Program-made: the position numbers and the translations under genes
In this document: positions 27,037 to 35,044 of the stretch, piece by piece
Position numbering within the stretch: position 1 is the first letter of the stretch
How the letters are laid out: each line of letters opens with the position of its first letter
The notes under the pieces: generated by a model
The model's database searches: none
Seen by the model: the letters and a program-made list of their open reading frames with translations, nothing else
What the model was told of the DNA's origin: nothing
Assembly: GCA_035295125.1 (NCBI GenBank)
Contig: DATGJP010000095.1
Span: forward strand, 441,042 to 505,041
From: JAICMB01 sp035295125
Lineage (GTDB): Bacteria > Acidobacteriota > Terriglobia > Bryobacterales > Bryobacteraceae
Reading direction: 5' to 3'
Length of the DNA: 64,000 nt

Positions 27037-28539
27037 ATGAATCGAAATTTCCACATACGCCGCTCGACGGCGATACTCACGCTGATCATTGCTGCTCTCG
27101 TTGGCGGCCTGGTTGCCAGCATGAGCATGAACCACACGGCAGCACTTCCGGTTATCGGCAATGCACGCGCGGCCACGTATGAACCAGGTCCTCTGGTTTC
27201 CTTTGCGCCGACCGTAAAGCGCGCCATGCCGGCGGTCGTTAATATTTCCTCGTCGAAAGTCATCAAAAACCAGCAGCAGAACGGCTATGGCAACATGTTC
27301 GACGATCCGTTCTTCCGCCGGTTTTTCGGTGGACGTATGCCGGAAGCGCCGCGGGAGCGACGCGCTGAGAGCCTCGGCTCGGGCGTAATCGTGAGTCCGG
27401 ACGGCTACATTTTGACCAATAATCACGTGGTGGAAGGCGCCACCCAGGTTAAGGTGTCCTTCTCCGATCGCCGCGAATTTCCGGCTAAGGTGATCGGCAC
27501 CGATGCGCCAACGGACGTCGCGGTGCTGAAGATCGATCAGCGGGACCTTCCGGTTCTTCCGATCGCCGACTCCGCCCATGCGCAGGTTGGTGATGTCGTC
27601 CTCGCCATCGGCGATCCCTTCGGTGTCGGTCAAACCGTAACGATGGGAATTGTGAGCGCGACCGGACGCAGCCTCGGCGGAGCCATCGAACGTTTCGAAG
27701 ACTTCATCCAAACCGACGCCGCGATCAATCCGGGCAACTCCGGCGGCGCCTTGATTAACACCAAGGGCGAGCTCGTCGGCATCAATACCGCCATCCTCGC
27801 CGGCAACACCGGCGGCAACCAGGGCATCGGTTTCGCGATCCCGGCTAACCTGGCCCGCAACATCATGGACCAGATCCTGAAGAGCGGCAAGGTGACCCGC
27901 GGATTCATCGGAATTCTGCCGCAGGAACTGACTCCGGATATGGCCAAAGCGTTCGGTAGTCCCAACCTGAAGGGCGTCGCAGTGGCTGAGGTTTCGGACA
28001 ACACTCCAGCGAGCCGCGCCGGCATGAAGGTCGGTGACGTGATCACCGCCATCAACCACAACCCCGTGACGGACGTGAACCAGTTCCGTTTGCAAGTAGC
28101 GGGTATGGCTCCCGGAACGAAGATCGACCTGTCGGTCAATCGTAACGGCCGCGAGATGGATGTCCCGGTGACCTTGGCTCAGATGGACGCCAAGAACCTG
28201 AGTGGACCGCAAGACGACAACAATGACGACCAGGGCGCCGCGCCGAACCAAGGCGAAAAGGGAGCTCTCAAAGGCGTCTCCGTACAGGGATTGAATGCCG
28301 ACATGAGGGAGCAGTTGCAGTTGCCGGCGAATTCACAAGGCGTCATCGTGACCGACGTCGACCCCTCTTCGCGGGCGGCCGATGCCGGATTGCAACAGAA
28401 CGACGTGATCGTGCAAGTAAATCACAAGCCGGTGGCGTCGGTGAGTCAGTTCAACACCGCGGTTCGTGAAACCAGAGGTTCCACCCTGCTTCTCGTGAAG
28501 CGAGGTGGCGGATCGCTGTTCATTGCCGTGCAAGAGTAG
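27037..28539 (+). CDS. Periplasmic HtrA/DegP-type serine protease with two PDZ domains
   Basis: A 500-residue Do-family protease when started at the ATG at 27037, which follows AGAAAG and begins a membrane-spanning segment (STAILTLIIAALVGGLVASM). The catalytic triad is visible: His in NNHVVEG (about 130), Asp in PTDVAVLKID (about 159) and Ser in NPGNSGGALIN (about 234). PDZ domains occupy about 290-385 and 420-500. It handles misfolded envelope proteins. The 151-base gap from clpB holds no clear terminator, so partial read-through is possible. Confidence 0.94.
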   Translation: MNRNFHIRRSTAILTLIIAALVGGLVASMSMNHTAALPVIGNARAATYEPGPLVSFAPTVKRAMPAVVNISSSKVIKNQQQNGYGNMFDDPFFRRFFGGRMPEAPRERRAESLGSGVIVSPDGYILTNNHVVEGATQVKVSFSDRREFPAKVIGTDAPTDVAVLKIDQRDLPVLPIADSAHAQVGDVVLAIGDPFGVGQTVTMGIVSATGRSLGGAIERFEDFIQTDAAINPGNSGGALINTKGELVGINTAILAGNTGGNQGIGFAIPANLARNIMDQILKSGKVTRGFIGILPQELTPDMAKAFGSPNLKGVAVAEVSDNTPASRAGMKVGDVITAINHNPVTDVNQFRLQVAGMAPGTKIDLSVNRNGREMDVPVTLAQMDAKNLSGPQDDNNDDQGAAPNQGEKGALKGVSVQGLNADMREQLQLPANSQGVIVTDVDPSSRAADAGLQQNDVIVQVNHKPVASVSQFNTAVRETRGSTLLLVKRGGGSLFIAVQE

Positions 28540-28553
28540 TTGAGTTCAGTTGC

Positions 28554-28594
28554 CAGGCCCCCCAGCCCGCGCAACGGGCTGGGGGGCCTGTTTT
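28554..28594 (+). terminator. Rho-independent terminator after htrA
   Basis: A perfect 16-pair stem (28554-28569 with 28575-28590; arms beginning CAGGCCCCCCAG) with a CGCAA loop is followed by TTTT. It ends 17 bases before the hsp20 ATG, so hsp20 and lon either have their own start within or beyond it or depend on read-through. Confidence 0.85.
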
Positions 28595-28610
28595 GCGTAG
28601 AGGAGAAGAA

Positions 28611-28967
28611 ATGCGCGAAATCCGAAAGGTGTGGCCGCTGTTTCCGGCCGAGTTGGCGACGGTATGGCAACCACGCGTAGATGTTTATCGCACGCGCAAA
28701 GGCTGGCTGCTCAAAGTCGAACTGGCCGGCGTGAAGCTGCAGGATGTCAGCGTCACGATCCATGGACGGCGCGTCGCCATCTCGGGATGCCGCAAGGATT
28801 CGATTTTAGAAGAAGGCGCAAGTCATTACTTGATGGAGATTTCGTACAGCCGTTTCGAGCGCGTCATTGATATGCCGTGCGGGCTCGAAACCGCCCGCGT
28901 GACTTTGGAGGCGCGGGATGGCTTGGTACTGGTTCATTTGATAACAGAGGGACATGAAAATGGCTGA
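28611..28967 (+). CDS. Small heat shock protein (Hsp20/alpha-crystallin family)
   Basis: A 118-residue protein starting at ATG 28611 after AGGAGAAGAA. The alpha-crystallin fold is visible as PRVDVYRTRKGWLLKVELAGV (about 20-40), VSVTIHGRRVAISGCR and the later YSRFERVIDMP with LEARDGLVLVHL. The usual N-terminal arm is short, and there is no clear C-terminal I-x-I motif, so oligomerisation may differ from typical members. It overlaps lon by 14 bases. Confidence 0.9.
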   Translation: MREIRKVWPLFPAELATVWQPRVDVYRTRKGWLLKVELAGVKLQDVSVTIHGRRVAISGCRKDSILEEGASHYLMEISYSRFERVIDMPCGLETARVTLEARDGLVLVHLITEGHENG

Positions 28968-31329
28968 AGATAACGTTTTGACATTACCCGTTCTTCCCTT
29001 GAAGAACACGGTGCTTTTCCCCTACCTCTTGATGCCCCTGGCGGTGGGCCGTGCGTCTTCCATTTCGGCGGTCGAAGCAGCGTTGGCCACGGAGGAAAAG
29101 GAGATCGTTGTCTTCGCACAACGCGATCCCTCGGTGGAAAACCCAACACAGGAGGACCTCTATCCGATCGGGACCAAGGCGATCATACGCAAGATGAATC
29201 GTCCCAATCAGGGTGCAGTCGAGCTGTTGGTACTCGGAATGGAGCGTGTTGCACTGATCAAGCTCGACTCGAACGAGCCCTATCTCAGGGCCCGCGTGAA
29301 TCCAGTGCCATTGCCGGAAGATAACAGTGCGGAAGTGGAGGCTCTGCACGGTGCATTGGTTGAATTGGCGACCAGTGCTATCGGCTTGGCGCAGCCGGGT
29401 TCGTCCGAAGAGATCAGCCGCATGCTGGCGTCGAATAATGAAAACCCGCTACGGCTGGCGTTTCTGCTCGCGTCCATGTTCAGTCTCGATCTGGCAAAGG
29501 AACAGGCGCTGCTCGAGGCGGCGACCCGCGCCGACGGTCTGCGCCTCATGCACACTTACCTGACGCATGAAGTGCAGGTGCTCGAGCTGCGTAACAAAAT
29601 CAACACCGAAGCGCGCACCGAAATGACCAAGGAGCAGCGCGAGTATCTGCTACGGCAGCAGATGCGTGCCATCCAACAGGAGCTTGGCGAGAAGGGCGGC
29701 GAACAGGCCGAAGCCGAGTTGCTGCGTGAACGGCTGCAAAAGGCGGAACTGCCCGAAGAGGTCCGTAAGGAAGCCGAGCGCGAGCTCTCGCGTCTGGAAA
29801 AGCTACCGGCCCAGGCTCCGGATTTCCACGTCATCCGTACGTATCTCGAATACGTGCTTGAGCTGCCCTGGTACAAGCAGACCGATGACAATCTCGATAT
29901 CGCGAATGCCCGCACGATCCTGGATGAAGACCACTTCAACCTGAAAGACGTGAAGGAGCGCATCCTGGAGCAGTTGGGCGTGCTCAAGCTTAATCCCAAC
30001 GCGAAAGCGCCGATCCTGTGCCTGGTCGGCCCTCCCGGAACCGGCAAGACGTCGCTCGGCCAGTCGATCGCTCGCGCTCTCAACCGCAAATTCGAGCGTA
30101 TGAGCCTGGGCGGGCTGCATGATGAGGCGGAGTTGCGCGGCCACCGGCGCACCTACATCGGCGCCATGCCAGGCCGGCTCATTCAGGCGATCCGCCGCGC
30201 GGACGCCAAGAACCCCGTGCTGATGCTCGATGAAATCGACAAGCTTGGGCGCGATTTTCGGGGCGACCCGGCCAGCGCGCTGCTCGAAGTGCTCGACCCC
30301 GAGCAGAACAGATCATTCCGCGATAACTATCTCGACCTGCCTTTCGACTTGACGAAGGTGCTGTTCATCACGACGGCAAACGCCCTCGATACGATTCCGC
30401 GCCCGCTGCTCGACCGCATGGAAGTGCTGCGGCTCTCCGGATACAGCGAGGAGGAAAAGGTCCAGATTGCCCATCGCTACCTGATTCCACGGCAGCTCAA
30501 AGAGGCTGGCCTCACAGCCGAACAATGCCTGCTCAACGACGAAGGACTCCGGAAGATCATCTCCGGCTACACGCGTGAAGCGGGCCTGCGTCTACTCGAA
30601 CGCGCGATCGGCCGAGTGGTTCGCAAAATCGCGTTACGCTATGCCGAAGGTAAGACAGAGCCGGTGTGCATCGGAGCGAACGAGGTCTCGGATATGCTCG
30701 GACCCGAGTACTTTACCCAGGAGCAACTGCGTCGCGACCTTCCGCCCGGCGTGGCCACAGGTCTGGCCTGGACCGAGACCGGGGGGGACGTGCTTTACGT
30801 CGAAGGCACCCTGTTGCCCGACGGCAAGGGAATGACGCTGACCGGCCAACTTGGCGATGTCATGCAGGAATCGGCGCGAGCGGCGCAGAGCTATCTCTGG
30901 GCGCACGCCGAGGAGTTGGGCATCGACCCGAAGACGTTCAAACGCGCAGGGGTTCACATTCACGTACCGGCGGGAGCCATTCCCAAGGATGGACCGTCGG
31001 CCGGCGTAACGATGGCCACCGCCCTGGCGTCACTCTATACCCACCTGCCGGCCCGCTACGACACGGCGATGACCGGCGAGGTCACGTTGACCGGACTGGT
31101 GCTGCCGATCGGCGGCGTCAAAGAGAAGGTACTCGCCGCGCGCCGCGCCGGCATCAAGCGCGTCATCCTTCCGCGGATCAATCAGAAGGATCTGCGCGAA
31201 CTGCCGGAGGAGGTGCGGAACGAGATGGAGTTCGTTTTCGCCGATCGGGTGGAGGACGTCCTCTTCGCGGTGATACCGCAGTTAAAAGAGCGTGTGTCGG
31301 TCCTGCAAGAACGGCCTAACGCCGCTTGA
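28954..31329 (+). CDS. lon: ATP-dependent protease Lon
   Basis: A 791-residue LonA enzyme. The N-terminal substrate domain begins TLPVLPLKNTVLFPYLLMPL; the Walker A is GPPGTGKTSLGQSIARAL (about 359), Walker B VLMLDEIDKLG, and the protease dyad is Ser in KDGPSAGVTMATAL (about 681) with Lys in GGVKEKVLAARRAG (about 724). The ATG at 28954 overlaps hsp20; a second ATG at 28960 would remove two residues. Lon degrades abnormal and regulatory proteins. Pairing with hsp20 and clpB suggests a stress-response group. Confidence 0.96.
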   Translation: MKMAEDNVLTLPVLPLKNTVLFPYLLMPLAVGRASSISAVEAALATEEKEIVVFAQRDPSVENPTQEDLYPIGTKAIIRKMNRPNQGAVELLVLGMERVALIKLDSNEPYLRARVNPVPLPEDNSAEVEALHGALVELATSAIGLAQPGSSEEISRMLASNNENPLRLAFLLASMFSLDLAKEQALLEAATRADGLRLMHTYLTHEVQVLELRNKINTEARTEMTKEQREYLLRQQMRAIQQELGEKGGEQAEAELLRERLQKAELPEEVRKEAERELSRLEKLPAQAPDFHVIRTYLEYVLELPWYKQTDDNLDIANARTILDEDHFNLKDVKERILEQLGVLKLNPNAKAPILCLVGPPGTGKTSLGQSIARALNRKFERMSLGGLHDEAELRGHRRTYIGAMPGRLIQAIRRADAKNPVLMLDEIDKLGRDFRGDPASALLEVLDPEQNRSFRDNYLDLPFDLTKVLFITTANALDTIPRPLLDRMEVLRLSGYSEEEKVQIAHRYLIPRQLKEAGLTAEQCLLNDEGLRKIISGYTREAGLRLLERAIGRVVRKIALRYAEGKTEPVCIGANEVSDMLGPEYFTQEQLRRDLPPGVATGLAWTETGGDVLYVEGTLLPDGKGMTLTGQLGDVMQESARAAQSYLWAHAEELGIDPKTFKRAGVHIHVPAGAIPKDGPSAGVTMATALASLYTHLPARYDTAMTGEVTLTGLVLPIGGVKEKVLAARRAGIKRVILPRINQKDLRELPEEVRNEMEFVFADRVEDVLFAVIPQLKERVSVLQERPNAA

Positions 31330-31340
31330 TGTATGCCGTA

Positions 31341-31400
31341 AGCGATCAGCGATCAGCTATCAGCCCGCGCGGTTTGGCTGACCGCTGAAAGCTGATCGCT
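31341..31400. repeat. Imperfect inverted repeat between convergent genes
   Basis: The 25-base arms 31341-31365 and 31376-31400 pair with about four mismatches; each is built from repeated GATCAGC/GCTGATC units. It lies between lon and the minus-strand gene ending at 31353 and encodes the last residues of that gene. It may act as a bidirectional terminator. Confidence 0.6.
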
Positions 31401-31637
31401 GAAAGCTGCTCTTGCTGGTCTCTTCGCAACTTGCCATCGGTTCATCTTGGCGATATATGGCAGCGCGAACAGGTACAGACCGGTTAACATCAGCAAGGCG
31501 AATGGGATCAGCGCCAGGAGTCCCACCCAGACGTTATACTTCCTCAGTGCCACAGCGACGAAGTTGACGATGACTCCCAGCGTGATAGCGAGTGAGAGCC
31601 AGCGGTGAGTTTGCCGAATCCATTTGTTCAAGTTCAT
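31353..31637 (-). CDS. Small membrane protein of unknown function
   Basis: A 94-residue protein with two predicted membrane helices (WLSLAITLGVIVNFVAVAL, about 13-31, and VGLLALIPFALLMLTGLYLFALPYI, about 38-62). The last 15 residues are encoded by the inverted repeat and are unlikely to be functional. It starts 14 bases after the SRPBCC gene ends, making it the third gene of an ArsR-led operon. I do not recognise a family with confidence. Confidence 0.6.
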   Translation of the reverse strand: MNLNKWIRQTHRWLSLAITLGVIVNFVAVALRKYNVWVGLLALIPFALLMLTGLYLFALPYIAKMNRWQVAKRPARAAFSDQLSAVSQTARADS

Positions 31638-31651
31638 TGGGACCTCGTTAT

Positions 31652-32197
31652 TTACGACTTCGGCGCACCCTTCGGCGGCCAGTTGGGGGCTTGAATACCG
31701 AACTGCTGGGCATACTCAGCGTTCAGACGCTGCCAGCCTTCGAACTTCATTGCCTCGCCACCGGCGATCCGGCCGATCGGATTTCCACTGAGAAAGTAAT
31801 CCAGAGTATCGAAAGCAATGTGCCACCCGGCAGCGCCCATGGAAATGAAGCGGCGATCGATGCTGGCCCACAGCGTCAGCCGCGTGCCACCATTCATGGG
31901 CTCGAGTTCCCAGCGGGTATCGTTGTACTCAAGCACCTTGGGAGCCTCGGCTCGCGTCACTCTTGTTTCCATCGTCGTTGCCGTTCCCACCCAGGTGAGT
32001 TTCACCGTTCCGACCGCACCCATGCTCCCGTCGACCTCAAATGGTGCCCATTCGCGCAGATGCGCCGGGTCGGTAAGCGCTTCCCAGACTTTTTCCGGCG
32101 AGTGGCGCAATTCCCGGACTAGAATAAGCGTCCACTTTTCTCCGTCTTTCCGCACCTGCGCGTTGGCCGGACCCGGTGTGTACTGTTCGCGGTTCAT
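31652..32197 (-). CDS. SRPBCC/AHSA1-like domain protein
   Basis: A 181-residue protein starting at ATG 32195-32197 with AGGAGAAG upstream. The AHSA1-like pattern is clear: LVRELRHSPEKVWEALTDPAHLREWAPFEVDG (about 29-60), then WELEPMNGGTRLTLWASID and AGWHIAFDTLDYFLSG. Such domains bind hydrophobic ligands. Together with an upstream ArsR gene this is a widespread two-gene arrangement of unknown exact role. Its ATG overlaps the stop of the ArsR gene (ATGA). Confidence 0.85.
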   Translation of the reverse strand: MNREQYTPGPANAQVRKDGEKWTLILVRELRHSPEKVWEALTDPAHLREWAPFEVDGSMGAVGTVKLTWVGTATTMETRVTRAEAPKVLEYNDTRWELEPMNGGTRLTLWASIDRRFISMGAAGWHIAFDTLDYFLSGNPIGRIAGGEAMKFEGWQRLNAEYAQQFGIQAPNWPPKGAPKS

Positions 32198-32535
32198 CTT
32201 CTTCTCCTTGTCTTTTTCGTTGGTGTGGATTGCTCCATTCGGTCCAAGTGGCGTTCGAGAGCGTCCACGTGCGCGGACCAGAATTGCCGGAAGGGAGCCA
32301 GCCAGGCGTCGATCTCCTGAAGTGGTTCGGGTTTCAGACGGTACAGACGGCGCTGTGCGTCCACCGTCGACTCCACAAAACCGGCATCGCGTAGGACTCG
32401 CAGGTGCTTGGACACAGTCGGCTGCGGCATATGAAGCTGACGCTCGATCTCTCCAACCGACTGTTGTGACGCGACCAGGAGGCTCAATATCGCCCGGCGG
32501 TTCGGCTCCGCGATAATCTCGAACACGGATTCCAC
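32194..32535 (-). CDS. ArsR/SdpR family transcriptional regulator
   Basis: A 113-residue winged-helix repressor if started at GTG 32533-32535 (VESVFEIIAEPNRRAIL). The DNA-binding part includes LLVASQQSVGEIERQLHMPQPTVSKHLRVLRDAGFV and the wing VDAQRRLYRLKPEPL. No metal-binding CxC motif is visible, so it belongs with the SdpR-like non-metal members. It overlaps the SRPBCC gene by four bases. An in-frame extension to 32652 exists but would run through the promoter and into the repeat element. Confidence 0.88.
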   Translation of the reverse strand: MESVFEIIAEPNRRAILSLLVASQQSVGEIERQLHMPQPTVSKHLRVLRDAGFVESTVDAQRRLYRLKPEPLQEIDAWLAPFRQFWSAHVDALERHLDRMEQSTPTKKTRRRR

Positions 32536-32541
32536 GCTTGT

Positions 32542-32571
32542 AATATACTCCCGAGGGCATATACCTGTCAA
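32542..32571 (-). promoter_or_regulatory. Promoter of the ArsR-SRPBCC operon, probably giving a leaderless transcript
   Basis: On the minus strand TTGACA (32571-32566) and TATATT (32547-32542) are spaced by 18 bases. The expected start of transcription falls on the GTG start at 32535. AGTATAT occurs both upstream of the -35 box and over the -10 box, a possible operator pair. Confidence 0.65.
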
Positions 32572-32590
32572 GGAATATATACTGGCCGCT

Positions 32591-32797
32591 GCCGGTAACG
32601 CAGCCTTCAGGCTGCCCATGTGCCGGCTAAAACCGGCGGTGCTGCACTGCAATCAACGCACCTTTTTCGACGTGTCGCGGGGTTTCGAAACGCATCCGAA
32701 AAGCGCCGGTATCAAATCGAGCACACGATGCAATTCGGTGCTGCTCGGTACCGCCGGCTTCAGCCGGCCTTTTGCAGCCTGAAGGCTGCGTTACGGC
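32591..32797. mobile_element. MITE-like element with about 55-bp inverted ends
   Basis: The ends pair: 32595-32615 is the exact inverse complement of 32774-32794 (21 bases, arms starting GTAACGCAGCC), and the similarity continues inward through GCCGGCT-AAAA-CCGGCGG and CCGCCGG-CTTC-AGCCGG. Each end contains two small hairpins, the same architecture as family A repeats. The central 100 bases contain no gene. I see no target-site duplication and no transposase in the window. Confidence 0.65.
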
Positions 32798-32814
32798 TTT
32801 GAAACACTCCCTTT

Positions 32815-33918
32815 TTACTTGTCCGAGTAATAACCAGCGCGCGCCTGAACAATCAGGTCCTTCTTGCCGAGCGTCACAGCAATCGTGCGGTACCCTGAAC
32901 TCCCGCCGGCCTTATCCGGCGTGTAGCCCAGGCTGTACTGATTCCGGAGTTCTTCCTCGATCTCGTTGTAGATATCTTCAACCGTGTGCTTCTTCGAGAC
33001 CTCAAAAAAGCTCCCGCCTGTCTCCTGGGAAAGCCGCTCGAGGATCTTTTTGCCATCGGGGCGCTGCTCCTGCTGAGGGTAACGCCCGCGCCCGCCACCC
33101 ATGCCACCACCGCCCATTCCACCGCCGCCCATGCCTCCGCGACGCCCGCCCATTCGCGGACCCATTCCATTGCCGTATGCCTCATGGTCCGCAAAGAGAA
33201 TCGAGTAGACCAGGGTGTCGGCTCGCTGCGCCGATTCAATGGCCTCGGTCAGCGTCTCTTTGCTGCCACGGTCGACGCCGTCGCTCAGGACGATGACCGC
33301 CTTACGTCCGGTCTGGTTCTTGAGCACGTCGTTTGCGGCTAGATACACTGCGTCGTAGAGCGCCGTGCCGCCGCCCCCGCCGCCACGCCGGCCTCCCCGG
33401 CCACCGTAACCGCCGCCATCGTTTTGTCCGCCACCGCCGCCGCTCGTCCCTCCACCCGGTCCACCGCCACCGCCATATCTTTGCATTTGAGGCGCTTCCA
33501 GGAGATCGAGAGCATCCTGTAACTTCTTGCGTGAAGACGTCAGATCCTGAAGCAACTCCACCTCGCGATCGAAGTGCAGCAGAAACCCATGATCCTTGTC
33601 CTCTCGCAGCACCTGATCGAGAAACCTCCGGCTGGCAGTCCGTTCCTGTCCCAGGACATTACGCTGGCTGCCGCTCGTATCAATCAGCAGGCCCAGCGTC
33701 AGCGGCAAATTGGATTCCTGCGAGAAGTACGTGATCGCTTGCGGCCGGCCGTCTTCGGTCAGCGTAAAGTCTTCTTTCTTCAGATCCCGGACGATCTTGC
33801 CGTGCTTGTCGTGCACGGTCGCAAACACGTTGACAACTTTGACATCCGTTTTGAAAACCGTATTATCCTGCGCAGCCAGCAGAAACACGGGTAGGGCAAT
33901 TAAGGCACTACGGGGCAT
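32815..33918 (-). CDS. VWFA-related acidobacterial protein
   Basis: A 367-residue exported protein (signal MPRSALIALPVFLLAAQ) of the TIGR03436 type: FKTDVKVVNVFATVHDKHGKIVRDLKKEDFTLTEDG precedes a von Willebrand A domain with the metal-ion site DTSGS (about residue 78). Two Gly-rich insertions interrupt the domain (about residues 146-190 and 253-283). VWA domains mediate protein contacts; a role in cell-surface assembly or adhesion is inference. ATG at 33918 is preferred to GTG at 33924, though neither has a strong ribosome site. Confidence 0.85.
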   Translation of the reverse strand: MPRSALIALPVFLLAAQDNTVFKTDVKVVNVFATVHDKHGKIVRDLKKEDFTLTEDGRPQAITYFSQESNLPLTLGLLIDTSGSQRNVLGQERTASRRFLDQVLREDKDHGFLLHFDREVELLQDLTSSRKKLQDALDLLEAPQMQRYGGGGGPGGGTSGGGGGQNDGGGYGGRGGRRGGGGGGTALYDAVYLAANDVLKNQTGRKAVIVLSDGVDRGSKETLTEAIESAQRADTLVYSILFADHEAYGNGMGPRMGGRRGGMGGGGMGGGGMGGGRGRYPQQEQRPDGKKILERLSQETGGSFFEVSKKHTVEDIYNEIEEELRNQYSLGYTPDKAGGSSGYRTIAVTLGKKDLIVQARAGYYSDK

Positions 33919-33950
33919 TAACACGGAAGATGCGCCGCAACGGGCGCAGG

Positions 33951-34277
33951 TTACACGATTGCCGCTTCAGGGGCCACGGGATCGGCGGCCTGGGGAAGAT
34001 GGGGGGCCGGCTCCCACCAGCGCGCCTCCTCGAACCCTATGTATTTCAAAATACGGAGCTGCCCCTCCGATTCCAAAATGTCGCCCACCTGCAGCGGATG
34101 ATCGGACGATCGCAAGGTGAGCCAGGCGGCATAAGCCGTCGGAGCATCCACGTGGTCACCGGGCTCATAGTCCTTCGGTTTCGCGATGCTGACTCCGCTG
34201 GTATGAGGCGCCCAGCGGAACTGCTGGCGCGGCGTGTCCTTCATGCGATGGATCTGGTACACGGGCATGTTAGACAC
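33951..34277 (-). CDS. Conserved-looking hypothetical protein
   Basis: A 108-residue soluble protein with no signal peptide or membrane segment. It is rich in Pro, Trp and His, with KPKDYEPGDHVDAPTAYAAWLTLRSS in the middle and EEARWWEPAPHLP near the end. The start shares one base with the end of the patatin gene, so it is probably the last gene of the zwf operon. I do not recognise a family; VGDILESEGQLRILKYIGFEEARW looks like a small beta domain. Confidence 0.55.
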   Translation of the reverse strand: MSNMPVYQIHRMKDTPRQQFRWAPHTSGVSIAKPKDYEPGDHVDAPTAYAAWLTLRSSDHPLQVGDILESEGQLRILKYIGFEEARWWEPAPHLPQAADPVAPEAAIV

Positions 34278-35044
34278 TATTGTCGCTCAAAACAATTCTG
34301 AACGGAATGTTTCACCGCAAGGGCATCCCGTTCGCCTTGCGCAATCCATCGCTCCGCCCGCGCCCGGTTCCAGTACAGCATCTCGCGCGATGTACCGAGC
34401 CCGCTCGACGGCGCGATGATTTGCGCCTCGACGCCGCGTGGGAGCGCCGGTTCGAAGCGGCTCAGTTTTCGAAGGGTCCTCACGACCAGCCACGGAATGG
34501 CGCCGGTCGGGACGGGGAGAACATTGATGCCCACGATGCGCTCGGCCCCCAATTCAGCCGCGGCCCACAGCGGAAGCACGTTGAGCAGCCCGCCATCGGA
34601 ATGCAGGCGTCCCTCGATCCGCACCTGCGGAAAGATCCCGATAATGGCTGTGGACGCAACCAGCAGATCCACCGTGATCTCAGGAGCGCGATGAATGCGC
34701 GGCGTAAGCGTGGCGAGCTCGGTCGTGACGAGCGCAAAATCGATCCTGGGCTGAAACGTAGCGAACGAATCCTCAACCTGCCCGCGCAGCAATGTGGAAT
34801 CGAACACGCCGTGATGCAGCCTGCGGGGCAGCCGCCAGCGGTGGCGCTCGAAGCACTCCAGGCGTAGCCAGCGCTCTACCAGTTGATCCGGTGTGCAGCC
34901 GCCGGCGATGGCCCAGCCGTTGATGGCGCCGATTGACGCCCCCACCACCAGATCAGGCTGCAGAATATCCGAAAGGACTCTCCAGACACCGGCCTGGTAC
35001 GCGCCAAACATTCCGCCGCCCGACAATACAAGCGCCGTTTTCAT
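34277..35044 (-). CDS. Patatin-like phospholipase
   Basis: A 255-residue protein with all patatin marks: the oxyanion GGGMFGAYQAGVW (residues 9-21), the nucleophile GASIG (Ser37), and the Asp of the catalytic dyad in SDGGLLN (about residue 155). It resembles the RssA group of bacterial patatins. It starts within the end of the CapA-like gene (four-base overlap). The substrate, probably a lipid acyl ester, cannot be specified. Confidence 0.9.
   Translation of the reverse strand: MKTALVLSGGGMFGAYQAGVWRVLSDILQPDLVVGASIGAINGWAIAGGCTPDQLVERWLRLECFERHRWRLPRRLHHGVFDSTLLRGQVEDSFATFQPRIDFALVTTELATLTPRIHRAPEITVDLLVASTAIIGIFPQVRIEGRLHSDGGLLNVLPLWAAAELGAERIVGINVLPVPTGAIPWLVVRTLRKLSRFEPALPRGVEAQIIAPSSGLGTSREMLYWNRARAERWIAQGERDALAVKHSVQNCFERQ

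Noticed and set aside
26686..28251. 521-codon minus-strand open frame opposite clpB and htrA
   Set aside because: Antisense to two well-supported genes and without any recognisable domain.
32198..32560. 121-residue upstream extension of the SRPBCC protein
   Set aside because: It overlaps the ArsR gene in another frame, and the ATG at 32197 has a good ribosome site and the expected domain start.
33070..33480. Repetitive tracts as a possible CRISPR array or satellite
   Set aside because: They are irregular GGN codon runs encoding Gly-rich protein, without constant repeat and spacer lengths.
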